Assembly (NCBI GenBank): GCA_020027205.1 | Contig: JAHRAQ010000015.1 | Location: forward strand, 1-64,000 | Reading direction: 5' to 3' | DNA from: Nitrospirales bacterium | GTDB lineage: Bacteria; Nitrospirota; Nitrospiria; Nitrospirales; UBA8639 | Length of the DNA stretch: 64,000 nt | In this document: positions 41,760 to 51,681 of the stretch, piece by piece | Layout of the letters: each line of letters starts with the position of its first letter | Numbering within the stretch: the first letter of the stretch is position 1 | Position numbers and translations under genes: made by a program | Notes under the pieces: generated by a model | What the model was told of the DNA's origin: nothing | Databases searched by the model: none | What the model saw: the letters and a program-made list of their open reading frames with translations, nothing else

Positions 41760-42842
41760 TTATTTCGCCGACTTTCTCCTGTTGTCATCTTTACAGAGCA
41801 TTTGACAGTTCTCCGCAGTTGTGGGTCTGCCTTCAATCCAAGGCTTAATGTGGTCGGCTTCCATTTCGCTTAACTCAAACTTTTTTCGGCATTTCCGGCA
41901 TATTCCCTTTTGCCGTTCATAGGCCTCCCGCTTTTGCTTGTCAGTAAAAGCACGGATGCTTAAGTGCTTTTCGTCTCTCGTCAAAACATATGTGTAAATG
42001 CCCTTTTTGTTGGTGACATCTTCGTCTTCCATGAGTTTGGAAACTTCGGTTTCAATTTTGCCGGGGTTCAACTCCTCATTTCCAAAGTCGTTATACAACA
42101 ATCCCCACTCTACGCCTTTCATTTCCTTGCGGTATTTCGGAAACACCGACTCAACCCAATCGATTACTTTTTCAAAGTACTCCCATAAATCTTTGGCTTC
42201 CGGTTCGTGCTGCCTTCGCCCCATATACTCCTCTATTTTTCCTTTGCTCATCCATTTGATTGCGGTTTCCAAATACTCTTGCCTGATGGCTGTGCCATTT
42301 AAGTATTTGTTGCCTTTGCTATAAGCGACACAGCCTGTCTTGCTGAAATACCGCTTGGCATCGGCAGTCCATGAGCCGGCATAGACGGCATTGCGTAATT
42401 CCTGGGGAGTCAATATTTCACCGGCGATGTTAATGGTCTTAAACCATTGCAATTTTTCGCTGTCCGTGCCGCTACACAGATAAACCATCAGTTTGTAATT
42501 CAAAACTTGCCGTCGTTTGTCGTCTTGCAGATTATAAAAATAGAGTTTGTTAAAGGAAAAACTCCCGCTAACAAACTGGCAAACGGAAATGGTGCGCTGT
42601 TGCCCGTCTATCACTTCAAAATTGCCGTCATCCCGCACCGCCCAATACATCACATTGAGCGGAAAACCTTTGGCAACCGTGTCAATCACGGCATCGCGCT
42701 GTTTGTCTTTATAGATAAACTCCCGCTGATACGGCGGGCGAATATCCAATTTGCCACCATAGCCGACTACGCCGTCATCGCCATTGTCCTGATAGCCGTC
42801 AGCTAATTCCCCAATGGTTATTTCTTTGAGTTTTATTTGCAT
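41760..42842 (-). CDS. DUF262-HNH endonuclease-like protein
   Basis: 360 aa. The DUF262 (ParB/Srx-like, GmrS-type) N-terminal domain shows IRPPYQREFIYKDKQRDAVID and the nucleotide-binding DGQQRT (79-84). A C-terminal HNH nuclease has CRKCRKKFELSEMEADHIKPW and ENCQMLCKDDNRRK. Such fusions resemble the GmrSD/type IV restriction family, which uses NTP binding to gate cutting. Here it lies 6 bp downstream of an EcoRI-family methylase, with AAAGGTC as ribosome binding site, so it could be the cutting partner of that methylase. Composition is AT-rich against the surrounding genes. Confidence 0.8.
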   Translation of the reverse strand: MQIKLKEITIGELADGYQDNGDDGVVGYGGKLDIRPPYQREFIYKDKQRDAVIDTVAKGFPLNVMYWAVRDDGNFEVIDGQQRTISVCQFVSGSFSFNKLYFYNLQDDKRRQVLNYKLMVYLCSGTDSEKLQWFKTINIAGEILTPQELRNAVYAGSWTADAKRYFSKTGCVAYSKGNKYLNGTAIRQEYLETAIKWMSKGKIEEYMGRRQHEPEAKDLWEYFEKVIDWVESVFPKYRKEMKGVEWGLLYNDFGNEELNPGKIETEVSKLMEDEDVTNKKGIYTYVLTRDEKHLSIRAFTDKQKREAYERQKGICRKCRKKFELSEMEADHIKPWIEGRPTTAENCQMLCKDDNRRKSAK

Positions 42843-42848
42843 GACCTT

Positions 42849-43934
42849 TTACATCCTATGCTTGATAAATAATCTTTTGAATTTGGCTTCGCCATTGACC
42901 AAACACTTTATTGACCCACCTTGCCAGATACCGCCAGAGTATCCTCTGCCATTATCTTCTGCCATTCCTACCAACTCGAACTGTTCGGGATTATATTTAT
43001 CAAAAAAAGTAACCGGCACACCCATCACGCCCCTGTAATCTGTCGGGATGTCTTTGGTTTTGCTGACTTCAATGGCGTCATAATTATCATATTTCGGGTA
43101 ATCGGTTTCATTGCCTTTGTAGGTTTTGTACAGAAGTAAATTCTCGTGGCGTTTGGCAGTATCCATATTGGTAAACCAGTTAATTTTGCCCGCACTAAAA
43201 TATTTTTTGCCATTTTCTATTTTTTTTCTGGATTCCGTTTTTATGTCATAGTAGTCTTTCACCTCAAACCATTTTGTTCCGCCATTGTTCATCCCCAGCC
43301 AAACTTTATTTTCTTTTATAAACCTGAAAATTTCCTTATAGGTCACTGCATTTTGATCTCCGAGTATCAAAAATTTTTTACCATGTTCAATCAGTTGAGC
43401 AACGTATTCCCGAAACAGCGAAAACGGCGGATTGGTCACCACAATATCGGCTTGTTTCAACAGTTCAATACATTCGGGTTTGCGAAAATCTCCGTCGCCT
43501 TCCAGATGTCCGATGCCTATTTCTTTAAGTTCCAAGACATTATTTTCATCTTTGCCACCTTTGTATTCTCCGGTGATGAGTTTCATATAGTCAGGATACG
43601 GAATGAGTTTGCCGTTTGCATCCGCCTTGTATTCTATGTAAATGGCTTTCTCGGCTTGATGCTGACTGAACATGTCCGGGTTTTGGTTTTTGTAACAGGT
43701 GGTCATAAGTTTTTTCAGTCCCAACGGTTCAAATTTATAGGAAAAATAATGAAAAAAGTTGCTAATACGCGGGTCATCGCAGTTGCAATATACCACTTTT
43801 CCCTTAAATTGTTTTTCGTAGTGCCTCAACTCCGTTTCAATATCATGAAGTCGAGTGTAAAACTCATCCTTTCTCGCCTCTCTGGCTTGGTTCAGATTTA
43901 CGTTGGCGGTCGTCTTTGGGGGGGTCGCTTTCAT
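42849..43934 (-). CDS. EcoRI-family adenine-specific DNA methyltransferase
   Basis: 361 aa. The N-terminus has ARKDEFYTRLHDIETELRHYEKQFKGKVVYCNCDDPRISNF (split here: NLNQAREARKDEFYTRL and KGKVVYCNCDDP), the layout of EcoRI-type modification methylases. The catalytic NPPF is at 168-171 (DIVVTNPPFSLFREYV). It should methylate adenine in a short palindromic site. No EcoRI-like nuclease is adjacent; the DUF262-HNH gene follows in the same direction. AT-rich codon use differs from the housekeeping genes on both sides, indicating transfer. Confidence 0.8.
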   Translation of the reverse strand: MKATPPKTTANVNLNQAREARKDEFYTRLHDIETELRHYEKQFKGKVVYCNCDDPRISNFFHYFSYKFEPLGLKKLMTTCYKNQNPDMFSQHQAEKAIYIEYKADANGKLIPYPDYMKLITGEYKGGKDENNVLELKEIGIGHLEGDGDFRKPECIELLKQADIVVTNPPFSLFREYVAQLIEHGKKFLILGDQNAVTYKEIFRFIKENKVWLGMNNGGTKWFEVKDYYDIKTESRKKIENGKKYFSAGKINWFTNMDTAKRHENLLLYKTYKGNETDYPKYDNYDAIEVSKTKDIPTDYRGVMGVPVTFFDKYNPEQFELVGMAEDNGRGYSGGIWQGGSIKCLVNGEAKFKRLFIKHRM

Positions 43935-43963
43935 CGGCCAATCCGTACTTTCTAATCTCCGCC

Positions 43964-43991
43964 ATTATATCGCCATACCCGTAAAAATCAA
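43964..43991 (-). promoter_or_regulatory. Promoter of the methylase-HNH module
   Basis: On the minus strand, TTGATT (43986-43991), a 16-nt spacer and a perfect TATAAT (43964-43969), about 30 nt ahead of the methylase start. A short overlapping open frame (MAEIRKYGLADES...) begins just downstream of the -10 in another frame and is probably chance. Confidence 0.5.
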
Positions 43992-44016
43992 TGAAGTTTT
44001 TCTTTGTAACCACGGG

Positions 44017-44044
44017 TTGACTTCCCCCTCTGGATGACTATCTG
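44017..44044 (+). promoter_or_regulatory. Possible promoter of grpE-dnaK-dnaJ
   Basis: TTGACT (44017-44022), a 16-nt spacer and TATCTG (44039-44044). A heat-shock type sequence (CTTGAAA/CCCCATNT) is not convincing, and no CIRCE element is seen. Confidence 0.25.
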
Positions 44045-44068
44045 GCAGAGGATACCGGGAGGGGCCGC

Positions 44069-44704
44069 ATGGGTGAACACGAGCAACGGCGGGAAGAGGT
44101 TCCGGACGGCGATCAGACGATGCTTGACGCGCCCGCCGATGGCCGGGACACCGGCGACGCTCCCGGAGAACGCGAACCAACTGAAGAGTCCGCGCCGCCT
44201 CACGACGTGACGTCGACCGAGGAGCGGTTGCTCGCCGCAACCGAAGAACTGCGCGCAGTGAATGACAAATATCTGCGCCTGGCCGCCGAGTTTGAGAACT
44301 ACAAAAAACGGGCGCAACTCGATCACCGGCAGGCGGTGCGGTTCGCCAATGAGTCGCTGTTGCGGGACATTCTCCCCACGCTGGACAATCTGGAACGGGC
44401 GCTTGACTCCGGGCAGGCGGGACAGGACCGGGGCGGCGTCGAAGGGCTGATCGAAGGAGTGCATCTCACGCACAAACATCTCCTCGATACCCTGCACAAA
44501 GCGGGCATGACGCAATTTTCCGGCAAAGGCGCCATGTTTGACCCGGCCCGCCATCAGGCCGTCGGGCAAGTCGAAACCACGGACGTCCCGGAACACACGG
44601 TCGTTGACGAACATCAGAAAGGCTACGTGCTCCACGACCGGATCGTCCGGCCGGCGATGGTGACCGTGGCGCAGTCGCCCAAAGAAGAAGGAGTGGAATC
44701 ATGA
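44069..44704 (+). CDS. grpE: GrpE nucleotide exchange factor
   Basis: 211 aa with GGGAGGGG before ATG 44069. An acidic disordered N-terminus (1-60) leads into the long dimerising helix ([29 protein letters not shown]), then the four-helix region and the C-terminal beta-domain ([45 protein letters not shown]). It releases ADP from DnaK. The TGA overlaps the dnaK start codon (ATGA), so translation is coupled. Confidence 0.95.
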   Translation: MGEHEQRREEVPDGDQTMLDAPADGRDTGDAPGEREPTEESAPPHDVTSTEERLLAATEELRAVNDKYLRLAAEFENYKKRAQLDHRQAVRFANESLLRDILPTLDNLERALDSGQAGQDRGGVEGLIEGVHLTHKHLLDTLHKAGMTQFSGKGAMFDPARHQAVGQVETTDVPEHTVVDEHQKGYVLHDRIVRPAMVTVAQSPKEEGVES

Positions 44705-46629
44705 GTAAGATTATCGGCATTGACCTGGGAACGACCAACTCGTGCATCGCGAGCATGAGCCACGGGGAACCGTCCGTGGTGGCCAATTCGGAAGGCGGCC
44801 GCACCACGCCGTCCGTGGTGGCGATCACGGACAAGGGGGAGCGGCTGGTCGGCCAGATCGCCAAGCGGCAGGCGATTATGAATCCCGAACACACCATTTT
44901 TTCCGTCAAGCGGCTGATGGGAAGAAAATTCAACTCCAGAGAAGTCAAAGACGCGGTCAAGCGGCTGCCCTACACCATCACCGAGGCCCCGAACGGGGAC
45001 GTGCACGTGGGCATTCGGGGCAAAAAATACAGCCCTCCGGAAGTGTCCGCCATGATTCTCCAGAAAATCAAACAGACCGCCGAAGATTACCTGGGCGAAC
45101 CGGTGACCGACGCGGTGATCACCGTGCCCGCGTATTTTGACGACAGCCAGCGCCAGGCCACCAAAGACGCCGGGCAGATCGCCGGGCTGAACGTGCGGCG
45201 CATTATCAACGAACCCACCGCCGCCTCGTTGGCGTACGGGCTGGACACGAAAAAAGAAGAACGCATCGCGGTGTACGATCTGGGCGGCGGCACCTTCGAC
45301 ATTTCGATTCTCGAAATCGGGGACGGCGTGTTTGAAGTGAAAGCCACCAACGGCGACACCTTTCTGGGCGGCGATGATTTCGATCTTCGGGTCATTGACT
45401 GGATGGTGGACGAATTCAAAAAAGACCAGGGGATCGATCTCAAACACGACCGCACCGCCCTGCAACGGCTGAAAGAAGCGGCCGAGCGGGCCAAAATTGA
45501 ACTGTCGTCGGCGCAGGAGACGGAGATCAATCTGCCCTTTGTCACGGCCGACGCCAACGGCCCCAAACATCTGGTGCTGAAACTCACCCGCGCCAAATTC
45601 GAGCAACTGGTGGACGATTTGATCACCCGCTCCATCGATCCCTGCAAAAAAGCGCTGGCCGACGCCGGCATTGCCGCCAAAGACGTGCACGAAGTGGTGC
45701 TGGTCGGCGGGATGACGCGGATGCCCAAAGTCATCCAGCGGGTGAAAGAGTTCTTCGGAAAGGAGCCGCACAAGGGGGTGAATCCCGACGAGGTGGTGGC
45801 CATCGGCGCCGCCATTCAGGGCGGGGTGCTGCAGGGCGACGTCAAAGACGTGCTGTTGCTCGACGTCACGCCGCTGTCGCTGGGCATCGAAACGCTGGGC
45901 GGCGTCTTCACGCGCCTGATTGACCGCAACACCACGATTCCCACGAAGAAGAGCCAGATTTTCTCCACCGCCGCCGACAGCCAGACCGCCGTCACCATCC
46001 GGGTCTTTCAGGGCGAACGGGAAATGGCCAACGACAACAAACTGCTCGGTCAGTTCGACCTGGTGGGCATTCCGCCCGCGCCGAGGGGCATGCCGCAAAT
46101 CGAAGTGACGTTTGACATCGACGCGAACGGCATCGTCCACGTCTCGGCCAGGGACATGGCCACGCAAAAAGAACAATCCATCAAGATCACGGCGTCGAGC
46201 GGCTTGAGCAAGGAAGAAGTCGAACGACTCGTGAAAGAGGCCGAATCCCATTCCGACGAGGACAAAAAACGGCGCGAGGTCGTCGAAATCCGCAATCAGG
46301 CCGACTCCCTGTTGTACGGGACGGAAAAGAACCTCAAGGATCACGGGGACAAAATATCCGAGGAAGAAAAAACCGCCATCCAGAGCGCGATTGACGGCAT
46401 GAAACAGGCCATGGAAGGGGACGACGCCGAGGCCATGAAAACGGCGATGCAGACCCTCACCACCGCGTCCCACAAACTCGCGGAAGAGATGTACAAAAAG
46501 ACGACGGCCGAGGCGCCCCCCGGCGACGGCACCGGCGGCGCCGACGGCGGAGCCGGCACCGACACCGCCCAGGGCAACGACGAAAAAGTGGTGGACGCCG
46601 AATTTGAAGAAGTGGACAAGGAAAAATGA
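44701..46629 (+). CDS. dnaK: Chaperone DnaK (Hsp70)
   Basis: 642 aa, full length, with GAAGGAG before ATG 44701. The ATPase domain has [45 protein letters not shown] and the [10 protein letters not shown] signature; the substrate domain has [17 protein letters not shown]; the helical lid and the C-terminal [11 protein letters not shown] tail match the EEVD-like end of proteobacterial DnaK. It binds unfolded proteins with DnaJ and GrpE. Confidence 0.98.
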   Translation: MSKIIGIDLGTTNSCIASMSHGEPSVVANSEGGRTTPSVVAITDKGERLVGQIAKRQAIMNPEHTIFSVKRLMGRKFNSREVKDAVKRLPYTITEAPNGDVHVGIRGKKYSPPEVSAMILQKIKQTAEDYLGEPVTDAVITVPAYFDDSQRQATKDAGQIAGLNVRRIINEPTAASLAYGLDTKKEERIAVYDLGGGTFDISILEIGDGVFEVKATNGDTFLGGDDFDLRVIDWMVDEFKKDQGIDLKHDRTALQRLKEAAERAKIELSSAQETEINLPFVTADANGPKHLVLKLTRAKFEQLVDDLITRSIDPCKKALADAGIAAKDVHEVVLVGGMTRMPKVIQRVKEFFGKEPHKGVNPDEVVAIGAAIQGGVLQGDVKDVLLLDVTPLSLGIETLGGVFTRLIDRNTTIPTKKSQIFSTAADSQTAVTIRVFQGEREMANDNKLLGQFDLVGIPPAPRGMPQIEVTFDIDANGIVHVSARDMATQKEQSIKITASSGLSKEEVERLVKEAESHSDEDKKRREVVEIRNQADSLLYGTEKNLKDHGDKISEEEKTAIQSAIDGMKQAMEGDDAEAMKTAMQTLTTASHKLAEEMYKKTTAEAPPGDGTGGADGGAGTDTAQGNDEKVVDAEFEEVDKEK

Positions 46630-46704
46630 CGGCGGCCTTTCCGCCGCGCCGTGCCGCACCGACACGCGGAGCCATGACGGAGTGACTCCTCCAGAGACGA
46701 AAAG

Positions 46705-47829
46705 ATGTCGACGGTGACCAAACGGGATTACTATGCCGTCCTCGGCGTCGGCCGGGAGGCCTCCGACGACGAGATCAAGAAGGCGTTTCGAAAAGTCGCC
46801 CGCCAGTACCATCCCGACTTGCAGACCGACTCGAAGGACAAGAAAAAATCCGAGGAAAAATTCAAGGAAGCCAACGAGGCGTATGAAGTTTTAAGCGATC
46901 AGGAATCGAGAAAACGGTACGACATGTTCGGCCATGCGGGCGGGCCGCAGGGGTTCGGCGGCGCCGGCGGGCCTGATTTCAGCGGGAACTTCGGGGACAT
47001 TTTCGGCGATATTTTCGGCGACTTCTTCGGCGGCCGGGGCGGACGCGAGCGCCCGCAACAGGGCAACGACCTGCAATACAACCTGGGACTTTCGTTTGAA
47101 GAAGCCGTCGACGGCAAGGAAGCCAAACTCAAAATCCCGCGATGGGAAGGCTGCGAGACCTGCCGCGGCACCGGCGCGAAATCGTCCAGCGACACCAAGC
47201 CCTGTCCCGGCTGCCACGGCACCGGGCAGATTCGACTCCAGCAGGGATTTTTCAGCATCAATCGAACGTGCGGACAATGCCAGGGCGCCGGGCAGGTGAT
47301 CACCGAGCCGTGCCCGGCCTGTCATGGCCGGCAACGCGTGTACCGGGAGCACACCTTGTCGGTCACGATTCCCGCGGGTATCGAAACCGGGATGCGCCTT
47401 CGCCTCGCTCACGAAGGCGAACATGGCGTCAACGGCGGCCCGCCGGGCGATCTCTACGTCGCGGTCACGGTCAAACCGCACCCGGTCTTCACCCGCAAAG
47501 GCAACGACGTTGTCGTGGAGTTGTCCATCGACATGGTCACGGCGGCCCTGGGCGGCAAGGTGGAAGTGCAAACTTTAAAAGGCGCCACCAGCGTCAAAAT
47601 CCCCGAAGGCACCCAGCACGACCGCATCCTTCGCCTCAAGGGCCTGGGGGCGCCGTCCCTGAAACGACGCGCCGCCGGCGACCAACTCGTGCGGATCAAA
47701 GTCGCCGTTCCCACCAACTTGTCCGCACGGCAACGGGAACTCCTGGCGGCGTTTGCCAAAGAACGCGGCGCGTCCTCCAACGGCCCGGGGGACGGGTTGT
47801 TTGAGAAAGTCAAAACCATTTTCGAATAA
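46705..47829 (+). CDS. dnaJ: Chaperone DnaJ (Hsp40)
   Basis: 374 aa. J-domain with HPD at 36-38, a Gly/Phe-rich segment (77-115), four zinc-finger repeats CETCRG, CPGCHG, CGQCQG, CPACHG, and the two C-terminal beta-domains. A type I DnaJ that stimulates DnaK ATPase. It lies 75 bp after dnaK in the same operon. Confidence 0.97.
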   Translation: MSTVTKRDYYAVLGVGREASDDEIKKAFRKVARQYHPDLQTDSKDKKKSEEKFKEANEAYEVLSDQESRKRYDMFGHAGGPQGFGGAGGPDFSGNFGDIFGDIFGDFFGGRGGRERPQQGNDLQYNLGLSFEEAVDGKEAKLKIPRWEGCETCRGTGAKSSSDTKPCPGCHGTGQIRLQQGFFSINRTCGQCQGAGQVITEPCPACHGRQRVYREHTLSVTIPAGIETGMRLRLAHEGEHGVNGGPPGDLYVAVTVKPHPVFTRKGNDVVVELSIDMVTAALGGKVEVQTLKGATSVKIPEGTQHDRILRLKGLGAPSLKRRAAGDQLVRIKVAVPTNLSARQRELLAAFAKERGASSNGPGDGLFEKVKTIFE

Positions 47830-47858
47830 CAGGCGCGTCCCCGCCCGCGTTCCATCAC

Positions 47859-48599
47859 GTGCCGGTGTTCTTCATTCACTCCCGCCAGATCGACGGCGAC
47901 ACCGTCTCGATTGATCCTCCGCTGCACGCCCACCTCGCCCACAGCCTCCGTGTTCGAACAGGCGAACACCTGTGGCTGGGCGACGAGCGGCGCATGCGTT
48001 ATCGCGTCAGGATCGACCGCCTCGATGCGCGCGCCATGCGGGCGTCCATTCTGGAAACAGTTCACGGCCCTCCGCCCCCGGCGGCGTCCATCATCCTGGC
48101 CCAGGCCATGCTCAAAGGAGAGCGGATGAACTGGGTGATGCAAAAAGCCGCGGAGTTGGGCGTCGACGCCGTGATTCCCCTGCTGACCGCGCGGGTCATC
48201 GCGCGCGCGCCGGCGCATCGAACGCCGGCGATACGGGATCGCTGGCAACGCATCGCCACGCACGCGGCCGAGCAGTCGGAGCGGTGGGCCGCCCCCCGCG
48301 TCACCGACCCCATGACGCCGCCGGCCCTGTGCGAGCATGTGCGCGACGCGGCGCTTCGGTGCGTGTTGATCGCGCGAGACGCGACGCACCGTCTCCGCTC
48401 GCTTCCCCTCGATCCCGCCTTTCACGGCGCCGTGGTGCTGGCCGTCGGCCCGGAAGGCGGATGGACCGATGAGGAACGCGCGACGTTCGCGGAACGGCGG
48501 TTTGATGCCGTCTCACTCGGCGAGGGCATCCTGCGGAGCGAAACCGCCACGCTGGCAGCGCTGGCCGTTCTGCAACACCGCCTGGGAAATCTGGGATAG
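47859..48599 (+). CDS. rsmE: 16S rRNA (uracil1498-N3)-methyltransferase
   Basis: 246 aa from GTG 47859. N-terminal PUA-like domain (VSIDPPLHAHLAHSLRVRTGEHLWL) and C-terminal SPOUT knot with AVGPEGGWTDEERATF and LGEGILRSETATLAAL. Uses SAM to methylate U1498 of 16S rRNA. Position after dnaJ, 29 bp apart, is common across bacteria and supports co-transcription. Confidence 0.93.
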   Translation: MPVFFIHSRQIDGDTVSIDPPLHAHLAHSLRVRTGEHLWLGDERRMRYRVRIDRLDARAMRASILETVHGPPPPAASIILAQAMLKGERMNWVMQKAAELGVDAVIPLLTARVIARAPAHRTPAIRDRWQRIATHAAEQSERWAAPRVTDPMTPPALCEHVRDAALRCVLIARDATHRLRSLPLDPAFHGAVVLAVGPEGGWTDEERATFAERRFDAVSLGEGILRSETATLAALAVLQHRLGNLG

Positions 48600-48642
48600 G
48601 GAAGAAAGCAAAAGCGGAAACAACGGCACGCGCCCCCTCTTT

Positions 48643-48783
48643 CCGTCATTCCCGACGTTAGTAGTCGGGAAGTATTTGCCAAAGGCAAATGCTCCGAAGG
48701 TCCATCCTTCGGTTGCATTGTCCTAATCAAAGAAAAGAACAACAGAAAGATGGATTCCCGACTAACAATGTCGGGAATGACGG
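48643..48783. repeat. REPIN-like pair with nested hairpin
   Basis: Occupies much of the gap 48600-48901. The left palindrome carries the nested hairpin GTATTTGCC-AAA-GGCAAATGC followed by TCCGAAGG, splitting GTCGGGAA from TCCATCC; the right palindrome ends GTCGGGAATGACGG. To the right, 48850-48912 is an alternating GTTACGGT/GACGGC simple sequence. No gene is seen. Confidence 0.8.
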
Positions 48784-48901
48784 AGAGGATGAGGCGGGAA
48801 TAACGGAAAGAGAAAGCGGGAATGACGGGGGGCAACTGCTCCGAAGGTGACGGCGGCGGAAACCGTTACCGTTACGGTTACGGTGACGGTGACGGCAACC
48901 G

Positions 48902-49912
48902 TTACGGCGACGGCGCGACAATTTTCAGGACGGCGCCGCCCTGGCCCACGGCCCATCCGACGCCGGGGGCGGGAAAGGACAGGCCGTAGAGACTCAACGG
49001 TTCTGGGAGTTCCGTCTCGCGCCACGTGAGACCGGCGTCGGTCGTGCGGAGAAACGCGCCCCGCTCGCCGATGATCCACCCCGTTCGAAATCCCGCAAAA
49101 CTGACTTTTAAAAAATCCGGCGGCCGGAGACAGGGCGACCCGCACGGCAGAGTGCGGTCCACCCAGGCGTCGCCGCCGGTGATCGTTTGGAACATGGCGG
49201 CCTGGGAGCCGACGACCCACCCGCTGGCGTCGTCCAGAAAGTGCAAATCGAAAAACGTGGTGGCGCTCTCGACGGGCTGCCGCGTCCAATGGGCGCCGCC
49301 GTCCCGCGTGATCAGAATCGTCCCCAGCGCGCCGACCGCCCAGCCCGTTTGCGCGTCAAGAAACTGCACCCCAAATAAATCCGCCGACGTCGAACTGTTC
49401 TGATCCTCCCACGTCGCGCCGCCGTCCCTGGTGTGCAGAATGGCGCCCCGCCCGCCGACCGTCCAGCCCCGCGCGGCGTCGAAGAACGACACGTCGTACA
49501 GCGTGGCGCTGACTCCGGCGCTCTGACGGCGCCACTGCTGTCCGCCATCGTCGGTGTGGAGAATGGTCCCGTTGTGTCCGACAATCCACCCGTGCCGCGC
49601 ATCCGCAAACGCGAGACTCGTGAGAAGCGCCGTTGTTCGGCGGGGCATTTCCCGCCAGTGTTCTCCGCCGTCGTCCGTGCGCAGCACCATCCCCCCGGCG
49701 CCGACCGCCCAGCCTTCGCGCGGACTCACAAAAAATGTGTCCAGGAGCGTGGCTTTGGTGCCGCTGCTCTGCATGACGGGCGCGCGCACGTCCGCGCCAG
49801 CCCGCGCCACGGCGAGGCCGGACAGGCCCGCGGCCATCAACACGGACAGCGCGGCGGTCAGAAACCTGGCGTGACGGCGAACGGGCACGGGAGACGGAAC
49901 GGCGGCGGGCAC
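48902..49912 (-). CDS. YCF48/HCF136-like beta-propeller, secreted
   Basis: 336 aa from GTG 49912. A signal peptide (ARFLTAALSVLMAAGLSGLAVARAGA) precedes a propeller of YCF48-type blades: REGWAVGAGGMVLRTDDGGEHW, HGWIVGHNGTILHTDDGGQQW, RGWTVGGRGAILHTRDGGATW, TGWAVGALGTILITRDGGAHW and so on (each blade pairs GWxVGxxGxILxT with an Asp box; segments quoted with breaks). In plastids and cyanobacteria the family helps photosystem II assembly; in non-phototrophs the role is unknown. It follows the IPT/TIG gene by 3 bp and is probably co-transcribed. Confidence 0.75.
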   Translation of the reverse strand: MPAAVPSPVPVRRHARFLTAALSVLMAAGLSGLAVARAGADVRAPVMQSSGTKATLLDTFFVSPREGWAVGAGGMVLRTDDGGEHWREMPRRTTALLTSLAFADARHGWIVGHNGTILHTDDGGQQWRRQSAGVSATLYDVSFFDAARGWTVGGRGAILHTRDGGATWEDQNSSTSADLFGVQFLDAQTGWAVGALGTILITRDGGAHWTRQPVESATTFFDLHFLDDASGWVVGSQAAMFQTITGGDAWVDRTLPCGSPCLRPPDFLKVSFAGFRTGWIIGERGAFLRTTDAGLTWRETELPEPLSLYGLSFPAPGVGWAVGQGGAVLKIVAPSP

Positions 49913-49915
49913 CGG

Positions 49916-51592
49916 TTAATTGTCCTGCGTGTAATCGTGGAAAAACTCTTTGTGCGGCAGGCCGCGCGGGAGAATTTTAAAATCCCCGGCCACCGCGCTC
50001 ACCCATCGCTTCCGCGAACAGCACCGGCCGTTCTCGAGCACGTCCCAGGAACCGCGGCGGACAACCAGTTCCCCTTTGGTGGGGTCCTCGTAAAACCCTT
50101 CGGGATGTCCAAACCCGAATACGTGGCGCCGAGGCACGCGCACGGTGATTTCCGTGTCCGACCAGGACAGCACCATGGCCGCCACGCCGTTGATCAGGAC
50201 TTCCGTGCGGGACACGTCGGCGCCCAGGCGGTAATTTTTCCAGTCATGGGCTTCGGTGTGCAGTTCCAACCGCGTCGCTTCCGCGATTTTCAGAAACTCG
50301 CCGAACCCGTCTCCCCGAATGGTCACGATTTCGTCAATCCCGGCTTCGGCGGGCGCGTAGGCCGCCACGTGGGGCGTCGTCACGGTGAACGTCCCCGCTT
50401 CAAACTCGACGACGCCGCGTTCCCGGCAGCACGTCCCGTCGGCATGGGGAATCGTGGCGCCCCGCTTCACCACCACGGGGCCGGATTGGGCGCTGTAAGG
50501 CACCCATGCGTTGATTTCATTGTCCTGCCACCGGTGAATAATGGCGGGCACGCCGCCGATTTCCACCCGGTTCTGACCCGGATCAAAATCAAACGCATAC
50601 GCCGTGCTCCCCGACTCGGAGAACAGGCCGAAATGTTTCCCCGTGATGCGCACCAGCGTGCCGATGGGGCCGCGGCCGGGCGTCATGCGATCAAACCGTG
50701 GTTCCACCACGTCAAAATGTCCCAACGATCTTGCGCGGCCCTCACGCCGCAACGTGACGGGGCCGCCGGTTGCGTTCAGAGGCACGTGCGCCACAATGGT
50801 GCGCGTCGACCATTGCGCGATGGTCACCGGGACGTCCCCGATGGTCAGGGCGTCATCCGGCCCGCGGGCCTCGCCGAAGCCTTGCCCGCTGATGACAATC
50901 TTGGCGCCCACAGGCCCCGTGACCGGCGACAGCGACACGGCGGGAATCAGGGCAATCGGCACGGAATTGCTTTCGGCGTATTCGACCGGCGCGCAGCATG
51001 ACCCGTCCGGCAGCGGGTCGGAAGACGCCAGTTGCACCACCACGTCGCCCGATTCCGCATTGGCCGGAATGGCAACCGTGATGCGTGACGGCCGCCATTT
51101 CAGAATTTCCGCCGGAATGCCGCCGATGACCACCCGGTTCACCCCGAACATGGTGTTGGGGTCGCGCGACCCCGCCGTGTTCCCGAAATGTTCGCCCTCG
51201 ATGACGAGTGTTGAGCCGGGTTCGGCCTCCGGCGGCAGGAGTCCGGCAATCGTCACCCGTTGCACACCAAACCGGCCCGCGACCGTGACGCCGCCGGGAC
51301 CCGACACCGTCACGTCGCCGTCCTTCGCCTTCAACGGAACTTTGACCATCACCAGGTCGGGTTCCCAGAGTTGAATGAGCGCGGGCACCCCGCCGAAGGT
51401 CACCCGGTTTTCCCCGGTCGACACAAAGTCGCCGAAGGCGGCCCCGCCGAGTGTCACCGTGGTGCCCGGCGGACCGGCCTCCGGAAACACGTCCGCCTGC
51501 GCGAGAGAGGCCCCGCCGCAGAGCGCCGTGAACACGAACATGACATGTCGAATCAAAGGGAACATCGTTCGAGTCTGAACGTGAGATGTCAT
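49916..51592 (-). CDS. Secreted IPT/TIG-domain protein
   Basis: 558 aa from ATG 51592 (ATG 51565 and ATG 51625 are alternatives; none has a clear ribosome binding site). Signal peptide FPLIRHVMFVFTALCGGASLAQA. The mature part is a series of about five IPT/TIG Ig-like domains, each opening like PEAGPPGTTVTLGGAAFG and ending in a VxxWxxxxIxVxVP strand. Three evenly placed Cys-Cys motifs occur: PDGSCCAP, ADGTCCRE, ENGRCCSR. This suggests a cell-surface or periplasmic adhesive/binding protein; partner unknown. It is first in a likely operon with the YCF48-like gene. Confidence 0.75.
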   Translation of the reverse strand: MTSHVQTRTMFPLIRHVMFVFTALCGGASLAQADVFPEAGPPGTTVTLGGAAFGDFVSTGENRVTFGGVPALIQLWEPDLVMVKVPLKAKDGDVTVSGPGGVTVAGRFGVQRVTIAGLLPPEAEPGSTLVIEGEHFGNTAGSRDPNTMFGVNRVVIGGIPAEILKWRPSRITVAIPANAESGDVVVQLASSDPLPDGSCCAPVEYAESNSVPIALIPAVSLSPVTGPVGAKIVISGQGFGEARGPDDALTIGDVPVTIAQWSTRTIVAHVPLNATGGPVTLRREGRARSLGHFDVVEPRFDRMTPGRGPIGTLVRITGKHFGLFSESGSTAYAFDFDPGQNRVEIGGVPAIIHRWQDNEINAWVPYSAQSGPVVVKRGATIPHADGTCCRERGVVEFEAGTFTVTTPHVAAYAPAEAGIDEIVTIRGDGFGEFLKIAEATRLELHTEAHDWKNYRLGADVSRTEVLINGVAAMVLSWSDTEITVRVPRRHVFGFGHPEGFYEDPTKGELVVRRGSWDVLENGRCCSRKRWVSAVAGDFKILPRGLPHKEFFHDYTQDN

Positions 51593-51681
51593 AGTTGAAA
51601 CCAACGCTCCAGAATGGAATGTCATCCGTTGTGAACACCCGCCGCATCCGCCTTCTCCCTCCGTCATCCTTCCGTCATCCT

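Noticed and set aside
44623..46812. A 729-codon minus-strand frame opposite dnaK
   Set aside because: It is the mirror of dnaK codon structure; antisense frames to dnaK are a known artefact.
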